A stretch of 35,158 nt of DNA from contig JBKEBD010000026.1 of the NCBI GenBank assembly GCA_047972995.1, positions 1-35,158 of the forward strand. The letters are read 5' to 3'. Source of the DNA: JBKEDC01 sp047972995. Lineage in GTDB: Bacteria; Bacteroidota; Bacteroidia; Bacteroidales; Prolixibacteraceae. Positions 18,001 through 25,568 of the stretch are shown piece by piece. How positions within the stretch are numbered: the first letter of the stretch is position 1; every line of letters begins with the position of its first letter. The notes below the pieces were generated by a model. The model worked only from the letters and a program-made list of their open reading frames with translations, was not told the DNA's origin and did no database searches. Made by a program: the position numbers and the translations under genes.

Positions 18001-18442
18001 ACTTACCTCCATTAACAAGAGTATCTGCCCACACTACCTTTTGCATGGAAAACTCGGGAGTAATCCAAGGACCACCAGCTGTGGTAAATCCATCGCAAGC
18101 ATTGAATCCCAATTCAACCCCAACCCGATTAGCCTCTTTCACACAGTATTTCACCAAGTCCCACCACTTTTCGGAGTAAGTCACTACTTGATTTTCATAA
18201 ATACCTGCCGTGTCTCGAATAGCAAAAATATAAGCCCCTCCGATTCCTTGAGCCTTCATTGCCTCAAGATCGGCCGTTAACCCTTCTTTGCTCACCGCAC
18301 CATGCACCCAGTGCCAGAATGTCCAAACTTTAGCATCGTCGGCTGTTGGCTGCATCATTTCCTGACGTTTTTCACCTCCTGTGCACGACAGTAAATTCAG
18401 CAATAAAACTAGGAGTAGTGTGTGTTTAATGTTATTCTTCAT
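15062..18442 (-). CDS. GH106 alpha-L-rhamnosidase, lipoprotein
   Basis: Membrane-anchored 1126-residue exo-enzyme for alpha-L-rhamnose. A lipoprotein signal (LLLVLLLNLLSC, Cys20) is followed by the hallmark GH106 N-terminal segment VWTFWHWVHGAVSKEGLTADLEAMKAQGIGGAYIF, here spanning about residues 40-75: part of a TIM-barrel start with a substrate-pocket Trp-rich strand. A carbohydrate-binding beta insert (about 200-330), the barrel continuation (SWECGSQNW, VVQAESFTE) and a C-terminal sandwich with YWIDLGEVHNVAEVFIND follow. No acidic export signal follows the lipid Cys, so I expect a periplasm-facing anchor. It stands alone between two hairpin terminators and has its own promoter box. I do not assign catalytic residues. 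Family assignment is strong; glycan linkage unknown. Confidence 0.9.
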   Translation of the reverse strand: MKNNIKHTLLLVLLLNLLSCTGGEKRQEMMQPTADDAKVWTFWHWVHGAVSKEGLTADLEAMKAQGIGGAYIFAIRDTAGIYENQVVTYSEKWWDLVKYCVKEANRVGVELGFNACDGFTTAGGPWITPEFSMQKVVWADTLVNGGKLNLQLPQPEDYKGYYEDIATYAYPVAENEQDSWHTVPQVSTNMKDANVQFLAERENTKSFSSKKEGYIQFAFDEPFSCQTIQIKTGWANYQSNRLIIQVSNDGKNFTQHYRLVPPRSGWQDLYQPNTQSIPPVTAKYYRFVFEKEGSEPGAEDLDNAKWSPKLALGGIRLLSSPRITQFEGKNASIWRIAASSESLLQANDCVPMTKLQNISDYVVEGKLNWNAPQGKWKIIRMGHTSTGRENYIGGGARGLECDKFNENAVKLQFNKWFGEVYQQVGKTLAKQTVTRLLCDSWECGSQNWSSNFAEEFMVRRGYDLLNYLPVMAGVPLESADVSERVLKDVRETVAELLAEKFSGTMAALAHEKGALLVEESNAPTGVVDGMLHHKYVDYPAGEFWFQSPSHDKPNDVLDAVSAAHIYGKPVVQAESFTEIRLDWNETPAMLKPYADRNLALGVNKIVNHVFVHNPWLDRKPGATLDKVGTFLQRDQTWWNMSSGFWDYLENCQSLLQKGLPVVDIAVFTGEEIPRRAVLPERLVNTLPGLYGTKRVASEKKRLANAEFPKYEMPRTVSTQANMVRPEDWIDPLRGYKYDSFNKDALLNLAQVRDGRIVLPSGMSYAVLVIPGDRKMNPNGGERMSVEVARKIDSLLRDGATIILQQRPTKTLSLNDDDAELGKIMDQLFADEKNLTLDGDQLSYYQVGKGKLLCGDYQLSSLNILGVKRVVISSVSGKVAWTHRELDDKAVYFLANQTNEVQSVTFEFRDNRVPVIYSPQHDMFSACPYRLERNGTVLLDLDFQPYESFFVLFGTDKLLGNVFGIDLGVKTTIAEDWTLQFNPDFGGVDGKLTGSCLFDWSKSDNDSIKYYSGEVIYENTFDWNPSLKKSKYWIDLGEVHNVAEVFINDKSIGVVWTPPYELPLANLQEGKNSIKIKVANTWNNRLIGDHNLTPDKQVTWTTAPYRLEGQPLIPAGLLGPVTLKSKM

Positions 18443-18509
18443 CGATTTAAAATTTTAAAGTGTGAAGTTACAAGAAAGACTCTTTGTGCAGAAAACTTCT
18501 GCATATTCA

Positions 18510-18517
18510 CAAATATA
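18510..18517 (-). promoter_or_regulatory. Putative -7 box of GH106
   Basis: The minus strand reads TATATTTG, a full match to TAnnTTTG, 67 bases before the GH106 ATG and immediately downstream of the preceding terminator's T-rich tail. The extended sequence TATATTTGTGA is also found before the acetylesterase gene. Confidence 0.55.
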
Positions 18518-18519
18518 AA

Positions 18520-18567
18520 ATAATAAAAGGAACTTCTGAATGTTATCATTTTTCAGAAACTCCTTTT
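18520..18567 (-). terminator. Terminator after GH2 beta-galactosidase
   Basis: A 16-position stem, AAAAGGAACTTCTGAA (18525-18540) against TTCAGAAACTCCTTTT (18552-18567), with 14 pairs. On the minus strand it ends in CCTTTTATTATTTTAT. It begins 29 bases after the GH2 stop codon. Confidence 0.8.
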
Positions 18568-18596
18568 GTTAACTAATCAAAATTCTTATCTTTTGC

Positions 18597-21500
18597 TTAA
18601 TTTTTCAACAGATTAACTGTAATATCCTTCTTTTTACTAGCAAATGGCTTCAAGTAGAATGAATAAGTATAATCTTGAGCCTTGATGCGATATTGGGGCT
18701 CTGGAATGGACATTTCACCCCAACTGGTATTTCCCCCAACACCCATTGTTTTTAAGTCGATATTCAGCGTGAGGTATCCAGACTCTACCAACTCGTTGGT
18801 GTGCTTGGCTTGGTGAATATTTTCTTCTGTCCATGCCCAAACACTCATATTGAGAAGACTATCAGCCACCACTAAAATGCCTGCTTGTTCCTCCTTATTG
18901 GAAAGATACATCCAGCGCACATCTTCACGATTACCATTCTCTTGAGGAACTACATAAGGTTCAATAAACTCATCAAGTGGCAACTCGTAGATGCCAGACA
19001 TGAAGCCGTTGTCGCGATCAGGATAGTTCTCATAAAGTCCTTTACCATACCATTTGATTTTACGATAAGCATCTGCAATACCACATTGCATACCCACTTT
19101 AGGCAAATCGGGTATACTATAAGCTTCATTTACATCAAGATTGAAATCTACTTTTACCTCACCATTGCCACGAAATGAATAAACAACAGTGCACGATGCT
19201 GAATCGCTCACAAGTGCATAGGTCGATGTGATTTGCATTTTCTCGGCATTCATAGTTACCGACTGCAACTCTGGTTCATCATACCAACAAGCTAGCTTGT
19301 GCTGTGGCTTCCATCCTGCCGACTCATTTTGAGTAAGCGGACGAGAGAAATTAGGCAATAGATCAGCAAATATTTGCTCCTCACCTTGCCACACATAAGA
19401 GCTCAAAGCTCCTGTTGTTTTGTTAATTTGAATATGAAAGTCTTTCCCTGAAACTACATAAGCATTTCCTTCCTCTTTTAATTCTGGAGCTTTATAGTTT
19501 TTTGTGCCTAGTTGAGTATTTAATCCGCTCAACTTAAATTCATCTTGAGCCACTACAAAATCTTTTGATGCCCAAAGTTTATCTTCTTTCAAGCTAAACT
19601 TGATGTGCGCCAAATATTCTGAATGTGCATCCATCTTAGGCAAATATTTTGCCAAGTTAATTGACATTTTTTCACCTGCTGGCAAATTAATTGCATCAAT
19701 TTTCTTAGTTGAAATTAGCTTTCCATCTTTCAGAAACTCTAAGGTTGCATTATAAACATTGGCATTAAGCACTGCATGGCGATTCTCTACCTCAACGGTA
19801 AGCGTTTTGGCATATTCCAGTGTGCATGAAATAGGCTGACAAACCCACTTACTTTCATACATAGCGGCTTTGGGGCGACCATCGGCAGCCACAATACCAT
19901 TTAAGCAAAAAGCTCCTGTGTGATATTTCTCGCCAAAGTCTCCACCATAAACATAATATTCCACACCATTTTCATCGGTTTTCACTAACCCTTGGTCTTT
20001 ATAATCCCAAATACAGCCTCCAATCAGTCGTGGGTTTGAACGGAAAATATCCCACCATTCTTTGAGGTTTCCTGTTGAATTCCCCATGGAGTGCGAATAC
20101 TCACAAAAGAAAATTGGACGATTATCGCCATTATCTTGATTGAGCAGCAAGAATGGTGTTTCAAGTGTAGGATACATACGGCTCACAATATCGATATAGC
20201 TTTCATCGAGTGGCGTTTGAATGCGCACGTGATGTTCTGATGGATAGTTTGGTGCATCAATCGGTAAATATCCTTCTACTTTTTGGTCGCCCATAGCGGG
20301 TTCAAAATGTACCGGACGGGTAATATCATAATCGTGACAGAACCCTGCAGTTAGTGCTGTTGCAGGACCACGACCAGCTTCATTACCTAAACTCCAAATA
20401 ATTACCGATGGATGATTCTTATCGCGCTCTACCATGCGCACCGTGCGATCCATAATAGCAGCATACCAATCGGGATTATTAGCGAGTAACCCACCAATAC
20501 CGTGCGTTTCATGGTTTGCTTCATCAATTACCAAGATGCCATACTCATCACATAAATCGTAAAAGTAAGGATCGTTGGGGTAATGTGAAGTACGAATACA
20601 ATTGAAGTTAAATTGTTTGATTTGCTGTACATCGGCTTTAATATCTTCACGGCTCAATGCCTTACCCTTTGTTGGGTGATGGTCGTGACGATTCACACCC
20701 ATGAGGTAAGTTTCTTTACCATTGATAAGTAATTTTGCCGTTTGTTTGTCGAACGCTATGCTGCGGAAGCCCACCTTGCAGCTTTTAGCTTCTGTTGTTT
20801 GACCATTATTATCGGTAAGTGAAAGCACCAAAGTGTATAAATATGGCGACTCATCACTCCATAAATGAGGTTTAGTCATGTGGTAAGTAAACATACCGAA
20901 TTTCACATTATCGAGTCGAGGATATATCTCATTTAAGATTTCGTTGGCAGGTTTAGTGAGTACCGAGTCGAGCGCTTGCTTGCCATCGGCGTCATAAAGC
21001 ATGACATTCAGAGTATAGCCTGAAATGGAGTCGCCTGTGAGGTTTTCTAAGCTCGGACGGAGCAATAAATCGGCATTTTCATATTGCTTATCAAGTTTCG
21101 TTTGCACGAAGAAATCGGCAATACGCACTTTAGGTTCAGCCAAGAGGAATACCTCACGCTGAATACCACTCAATCGCCAATGGTCTTGATCTTGCAGGTA
21201 GGAACTATCGTTCCATCGGCGCACTTGCACCGACACGATGTTCTCCCCGTCTTTTAAATAAGGTGTAATGTTAAACTCCGATGGTAACATACTATCTTCA
21301 CCGTAGCCCAAATACGCTCCATTTACCCACACTTTGAAGGCTGAACTTACAGCTCCGAAATGCAACGTTACATTCATATCTTTCCAATCGGCAGGCACTG
21401 TGAAGCTGCGTTGATAAGAACCCACTGCGTTGTAATCGGTAGGTGCATAAGGAGGATTGATTGGGCGGAAAGGATAAACCGCACTCTTATAGATTGGCTT

Positions 21501-21884
21501 ATCGTAGCCTTGCATCTCCCAATTCGAGGGCACAGGAATTTTATCCCACTCCGACACTTTCGACTGATAGAAATCTTTGGGTGCATCAGCTGGTTTTATG
21601 GCGAATTTAAAATCCCACTCCCCATTAAGGCTTACGAAACGACCGCTTTGCTCGCGTTCATTTTTCAACGCAGCATCTACCGAAGCATAAGAATAAGCCG
21701 TGGCGCGAGATTTATCTCGGTTCACCTCTGTAATGCGTGGATCAACCCACGGTGCTTCATCGGCATCATATTTAGCTGGTGGAAGCGGAATGCCCGCAGG
21801 CTCGCCTGTTACTGTCTGCCCAAAAGTTGCCAAAGGCAATGCAGCTAGCACCGCCAAGGCAAAACGATAGATATATTTTGTCAT
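18597..21884 (-). CDS. GH2 beta-galactosidase, LacZ type
   Basis: Exported 1095-residue LacZ-like enzyme. The signal peptide ends about ATFG before QTVTGEP. Domains in order: jelly-roll sugar-binding domain (about 80-260), immunoglobulin-like domain, TIM barrel (about 380-670), a second sandwich and the large beta-galactosidase small-chain domain at the C-terminus, which sets it apart from the other two GH2 proteins here. The acid/base is Glu502 in IIWSLGNEAGRGPA and the nucleophile Glu595 in FFCEYSHSMGNS, both canonical. MGVNRHDHHPTKGKALSREDIK is the typical LacZ barrel entry. It likely removes beta-D-galactose from galactan or arabinogalactan side chains. It lies 18 bases downstream of the GH2 lipoprotein gene and is followed by a terminator, so it ends the unit that begins with GH78 copy 3. 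Confidence 0.95.
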   Translation of the reverse strand: MTKYIYRFALAVLAALPLATFGQTVTGEPAGIPLPPAKYDADEAPWVDPRITEVNRDKSRATAYSYASVDAALKNEREQSGRFVSLNGEWDFKFAIKPADAPKDFYQSKVSEWDKIPVPSNWEMQGYDKPIYKSAVYPFRPINPPYAPTDYNAVGSYQRSFTVPADWKDMNVTLHFGAVSSAFKVWVNGAYLGYGEDSMLPSEFNITPYLKDGENIVSVQVRRWNDSSYLQDQDHWRLSGIQREVFLLAEPKVRIADFFVQTKLDKQYENADLLLRPSLENLTGDSISGYTLNVMLYDADGKQALDSVLTKPANEILNEIYPRLDNVKFGMFTYHMTKPHLWSDESPYLYTLVLSLTDNNGQTTEAKSCKVGFRSIAFDKQTAKLLINGKETYLMGVNRHDHHPTKGKALSREDIKADVQQIKQFNFNCIRTSHYPNDPYFYDLCDEYGILVIDEANHETHGIGGLLANNPDWYAAIMDRTVRMVERDKNHPSVIIWSLGNEAGRGPATALTAGFCHDYDITRPVHFEPAMGDQKVEGYLPIDAPNYPSEHHVRIQTPLDESYIDIVSRMYPTLETPFLLLNQDNGDNRPIFFCEYSHSMGNSTGNLKEWWDIFRSNPRLIGGCIWDYKDQGLVKTDENGVEYYVYGGDFGEKYHTGAFCLNGIVAADGRPKAAMYESKWVCQPISCTLEYAKTLTVEVENRHAVLNANVYNATLEFLKDGKLISTKKIDAINLPAGEKMSINLAKYLPKMDAHSEYLAHIKFSLKEDKLWASKDFVVAQDEFKLSGLNTQLGTKNYKAPELKEEGNAYVVSGKDFHIQINKTTGALSSYVWQGEEQIFADLLPNFSRPLTQNESAGWKPQHKLACWYDEPELQSVTMNAEKMQITSTYALVSDSASCTVVYSFRGNGEVKVDFNLDVNEAYSIPDLPKVGMQCGIADAYRKIKWYGKGLYENYPDRDNGFMSGIYELPLDEFIEPYVVPQENGNREDVRWMYLSNKEEQAGILVVADSLLNMSVWAWTEENIHQAKHTNELVESGYLTLNIDLKTMGVGGNTSWGEMSIPEPQYRIKAQDYTYSFYLKPFASKKKDITVNLLKN

Positions 21885-21902
21885 GCTTTTATTTTTTCGT
21901 GG

Positions 21903-24323
21903 TTACTTCACTTGCACCATTAGGGCTGCCGAAGTCAAACCGTCAGCCGTGGCTTTTATTTTAATTTCACCTGCAAGACCATCATTTTGCACAATGAGCA
22001 AACACATCCCATTGAATGCTTTACGATGATCAGCTTTGAATGGCTCAGTGCTTGCCTGATAGCCATTATCTACCCCTGCAATGAAGCCGTCGCCTTGCAC
22101 ATCGAAGTGAATAAGATTGTCGGCATTGGGCACTAAATTACCATCGGCATCGGTTACTTTCACTGTAATGAATGACAAGTCTTCACCATCGGGTTTTATT
22201 TCAGTTCTATCGGCTATCAGTTCAATTTTAGCTGCTTTACCCGCGGTCTTGATTTCCTTTTCAAGCACCACTGCTCCATCCTTATAGCTCACTGCTTTTA
22301 TGCTTCCTGCATGGAAAGGCACTCGCCACATACAATTAAAGGTATCAGGACTTTTTGTTTTTCGTCCTTGCGATTCTCCATTAACGAATAGTTCTACTTC
22401 ATCGGCATTATTATAATATGTAACCAAGTCAATTATTTGACCTTCTTTCCAATTCCAATGCGGATAAAGGTGCAACATAGTTTCTTTACTCCACTCGCTT
22501 TGATAAAGATAATAAGCATCTTTAGGGAATCCACACAAGTCGACAACTCCAAAATAAGAGCTACGAGCAGGATAAGGGTAAGGCAGCGGCTCGCCCAGAT
22601 AGTCGAAACCCGACCAGATAATCATGCCTGCCACGAAGTCATTTTCTTTTACAGCTTTCCAAGTAGCACGGTGCGAAGCGCCCCAATAAGGATAACAATT
22701 GTCAAAAGCTGAACACGATAAATCGGCGTTGCCATCGAAAGGTATTTTGTTTCCTGCAGGCCAAACGCGATCGCTATCTGATGGGAAATCGTAGTGCCCA
22801 CGTGTTGCCATTGAAGCACACACTTCGGAAGCTACCATGGCATAGCCTGGGAAGTTTTCAAGGTATTTATTGTAGTCGTAGTGCTTATAGTTGAAGCTCA
22901 GCACATCGAGTGCATTCGATTGGAAAAGATTGTTCTTTGCCGGATCGGTTTCGGTAAGCGATGTTGTGGTAGGACGGGTGGTGTCGTAAATCTTCACAAT
23001 TGAGTCTAGCTCTTGCGTGATGGTTTGCCCCGTTTCATCAAACTGCTCACGAATTTCATTGCCGATACTCCACATAAAGATACAAGGATAGTTACGGTCG
23101 CGGAGCATCATGTCTGCGAGGTCGCGCTCGTGCCATTTGTCCCAATATAGGTGGTAGCCTTTCTTGGCTTTGGTTTTTGCCCACTCGTCGAACGATTCTG
23201 CCACAACTAGAAATCCCATTTTATCGCAAAGCTCGAAAAGTTCAACTGCTGGTGGATTGTGCGACATCCGAATGGTGTTCACTCCCATCTTTTTCAAAAT
23301 TTCGAGTTGACGCTCAGCAGCTCTTCTATTGAATGCTGCACCCAATGCTCCCAAATCGTGATGCTGATTCACACCATATATTTTATAATGCTCACCATTC
23401 AAGAAGAAGCCTTCTTCGGCGCGCCACTCGAAGGTGCGAAATGCCAAAGGTGTTTCATAAGAGTCGATAAGTTCGTTGTTAAGCCACAATTCGGTAGTAA
23501 TACTATACAAATTAGGATGTTCAGGACTCCACCTCAGCGGAGTGGCTACGGTAAATTCTTGATTTAATGCCACCACTGCTGAAGCTGCGCTCTGTAACTC
23601 AGATTCGCTTTCAGCTACCAATTTTCCTTGTGCATCGTTAATTACAGATTTCACTAAAATACCTTCGGTTTGAGCCGAAGCATTCTCTACTTTTACTTCA
23701 AGTTTTACAATGCTCGACTCTTTTGTAATTTCAGGTGTGGTAACATAAGTTCCCCAATGTGCCACATGAATTGGGTTCTCTTCTACCAACCACACGTGGC
23801 GATAGATGCCCGAACCGGTGTACCATCGAGAGGCTGGTTGCACTGAGTTGTCCACCTTCACAGCAATAACATTCTCTTGCGCACCAAATTTTAGATATGG
23901 CGTTAAATCATAGCGAAAGCTAATGTATCCGAATGGGCGTTTCCCCAAATAGTGTTCATTAATCCACACTTCGCTATTGCTCATTACCCCATCGAAATCG
24001 ATGTAATATTTTTTTGTTTCGCCAGCACCTTCAAGGGTGAAACTTTTGCGATACCAAGCAGTGCCTGTGGGCAAAGCTCCCCCTTCAGCTGTAGCAGGGT
24101 TCTCTTTGCTAAATTCGCCTTCAATACTCCAATCGTGAGGCAAGTTTAATGTGCGCCAATCGGCATCATTATAATAAAATTGAAATGCTGTAGAATCATC
24201 GAGCAGGGCAAATTTCCAATCTTTATCGAAATTTGTTCGCTCTTTGTAGTTTGCTGTCGATTGACAACTCGGGAGTGCAAACAAGGCTATCAGTCCGAGT
24301 ATATATAAAAAATTTCTTTTCAT
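21903..24323 (-). CDS. GH2 glycosidase, lipoprotein with DUF4982
   Basis: Membrane-anchored 806-residue GH2 enzyme. The lipoprotein signal is LGLIALFALPSC (Cys20). A sugar-binding domain (FNLPHDWSIEG-like start, about 30-190), Ig-like domain and TIM barrel follow. The acid/base is Glu423 in FMWSIGNEIREQ and the nucleophile Glu500 in VASEVCAS. After the barrel comes a DUF4982-type domain (PHWNWKEGQ..DEVELFVNG) and a bacterial Ig-like domain (DLSFITVKVTDADGN). This architecture is widespread in Bacteroidetes beta-galactosidases, but GH2 members of it also act on other beta-linked sugars. I start at the ATG before KRNFLY; an upstream in-frame TTG would add six residues. Its leader is the partner of leader repeat A. 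It is third in its unit, 76 bases after the propeller glycosidase. Confidence 0.9.
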   Translation of the reverse strand: MKRNFLYILGLIALFALPSCQSTANYKERTNFDKDWKFALLDDSTAFQFYYNDADWRTLNLPHDWSIEGEFSKENPATAEGGALPTGTAWYRKSFTLEGAGETKKYYIDFDGVMSNSEVWINEHYLGKRPFGYISFRYDLTPYLKFGAQENVIAVKVDNSVQPASRWYTGSGIYRHVWLVEENPIHVAHWGTYVTTPEITKESSIVKLEVKVENASAQTEGILVKSVINDAQGKLVAESESELQSAASAVVALNQEFTVATPLRWSPEHPNLYSITTELWLNNELIDSYETPLAFRTFEWRAEEGFFLNGEHYKIYGVNQHHDLGALGAAFNRRAAERQLEILKKMGVNTIRMSHNPPAVELFELCDKMGFLVVAESFDEWAKTKAKKGYHLYWDKWHERDLADMMLRDRNYPCIFMWSIGNEIREQFDETGQTITQELDSIVKIYDTTRPTTTSLTETDPAKNNLFQSNALDVLSFNYKHYDYNKYLENFPGYAMVASEVCASMATRGHYDFPSDSDRVWPAGNKIPFDGNADLSCSAFDNCYPYWGASHRATWKAVKENDFVAGMIIWSGFDYLGEPLPYPYPARSSYFGVVDLCGFPKDAYYLYQSEWSKETMLHLYPHWNWKEGQIIDLVTYYNNADEVELFVNGESQGRKTKSPDTFNCMWRVPFHAGSIKAVSYKDGAVVLEKEIKTAGKAAKIELIADRTEIKPDGEDLSFITVKVTDADGNLVPNADNLIHFDVQGDGFIAGVDNGYQASTEPFKADHRKAFNGMCLLIVQNDGLAGEIKIKATADGLTSAALMVQVK

Positions 24324-24398
24324 GTGTTTATCATTTGACAATAAGCTATAGGCTTTTACTGATTAATCTTTTTTCCTGTGTACTGCTTACTTAAAGCT
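24324..24398. repeat. Leader repeat B (shared with 5755-5830)
   Basis: The intergenic spacer between the propeller glycosidase stop and the GH2 lipoprotein ATG aligns with the leader of GH78 copy 1. It reads CATGTGTTTA, CAATAAGCTATAGGCT, TGATTAA and TGTACTGCTTACTT on the plus strand. On the minus strand AAGC-CTATA-GCTT can form a small hairpin. Confidence 0.65.
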
Positions 24399-24399
24399 A

Positions 24400-25554
24400 T
24401 TATTTTCCTTTGGGGAAGCTAAGAGAACTTTTTCCTAAATCTTTTGATGTGGCTACGGCAATACCGCGTGCACCATCTTTATTTACGGCATTATAATATT
24501 GATAAACTACGCCATCTACTTTAATCACGAAAGCTTTGTGCGCAAACCAATTGTCGTAATCCTCGCTAGGTTCGATGAGGTGCTCGCCTTTCCATTCTGT
24601 CCAATGCACCAAGTCATAAGAACAAGCAAAGGAGTTGTACACCACTGTTTCTCCTTTTGGCCAATAGGCACGGAAGTAGAACATTACATAGAGGTCGCCC
24701 ATGCGTTGCAACACGGCGTCGCCAGTAATTCCTTTGTGGTGATTCAACACGGGCTCAGTGCCAAATCGCTGCCAGTGTTTCATATCGTCTGATACTGCCA
24801 TGGCAATGCGTTCAGCACCACGTGCGGGATTGATGCTGTCGCCTCGTGCATTATAATACATGACATAGTCATGCCCGGTTAGTCGTTGTTCATCTTTATA
24901 CACCATCGTTTTATACATGGTGCTGTTGTCATACCAACGGGCATCGGCATCGTGAGGAGTCATTACTGGCTCTGGCAAACGATTCCACTCCTGCGCTACC
25001 CAAGGTTCGCGATTGGTGTATGCCATACCGAAAGAAAGTATTCCGGCTTCATATCCACGCGTGTTTCCGCCAAAGTAACTCATCCAATAGTTACCATCTT
25101 TAGCTGTCGACACGCCATAGTTTCCACCCCAATCATAGTCAACAAGGTTAATGTAGCCCGCCTTTTGATTACTATCCCAATCGGTGGTGTCGGTAAATGC
25201 CATGAGTGTGCCTTCTTTGTTCCAATCGAGGAGATTATCGCTCGATGCCAAATGCGTTTCGTAACCACGCCCATCGAAAGCGATATATACCATGTACCAT
25301 TTATCGTTGTGCTTGAAAATGGTGGGGCAATCATATTTCATATCGAGGTTTTCATCTGCCATTATCAGGCCATATTTATAGGGTGTTTTCACCTCGTCAT
25401 ACACCTGTTGCATTACATCATTCGATACGGTTTGCGGAAGCTCTGTTGTTCCTTTAGGCAAATTGATTTCGAAATCTTTTGCTTTGTTTTGAGCCGAATG
25501 ACCGCACGAAGCAAGCATCATTGCCAAGATGCCATAAGTAAGTAATCGTTTCAT
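24400..25554 (-). CDS. Five-bladed beta-propeller glycosidase (GH43/GH32/GH117-like), lipoprotein
   Basis: Lipid-anchored 384-residue protein (signal KRLLTYGILAMMLASC, Cys17). It consists of repeated propeller-blade motifs: DCPTIFKHNDKWYMVYIAFDG (Asp75 early in blade 1), YWMSYFGG, YVMYYNARGD, DLYVMFYFRAYWP, VYQYYNAVNKDG, separated by SSDNLLDWNKEG, SDDMKHWQRFG and SYDLVHWTEW. These are the hallmarks of the furanosidase superfamily containing GH43, GH32, GH117 and GH130. I cannot place it in a single CAZy family, and the three catalytic carboxylates are not assigned. An exo-acting glycosidase, for example arabinofuranosidase-like, is plausible from context. It is co-transcribed with GH78 copy 3, 14 bases downstream of it. 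Confidence 0.72.
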   Translation of the reverse strand: MKRLLTYGILAMMLASCGHSAQNKAKDFEINLPKGTTELPQTVSNDVMQQVYDEVKTPYKYGLIMADENLDMKYDCPTIFKHNDKWYMVYIAFDGRGYETHLASSDNLLDWNKEGTLMAFTDTTDWDSNQKAGYINLVDYDWGGNYGVSTAKDGNYWMSYFGGNTRGYEAGILSFGMAYTNREPWVAQEWNRLPEPVMTPHDADARWYDNSTMYKTMVYKDEQRLTGHDYVMYYNARGDSINPARGAERIAMAVSDDMKHWQRFGTEPVLNHHKGITGDAVLQRMGDLYVMFYFRAYWPKGETVVYNSFACSYDLVHWTEWKGEHLIEPSEDYDNWFAHKAFVIKVDGVVYQYYNAVNKDGARGIAVATSKDLGKSSLSFPKGK

Positions 25555-25568
25555 TATGCTATGTTTTT

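Noticed and set aside
5934..21884. Base-composition shift between the 6-13 kb and 15-20 kb parts
   Set aside because: Spot counts of single 60-base lines ranged from about 37 to 58 percent GC in both parts, so I cannot support a boundary or a transfer claim by eye.
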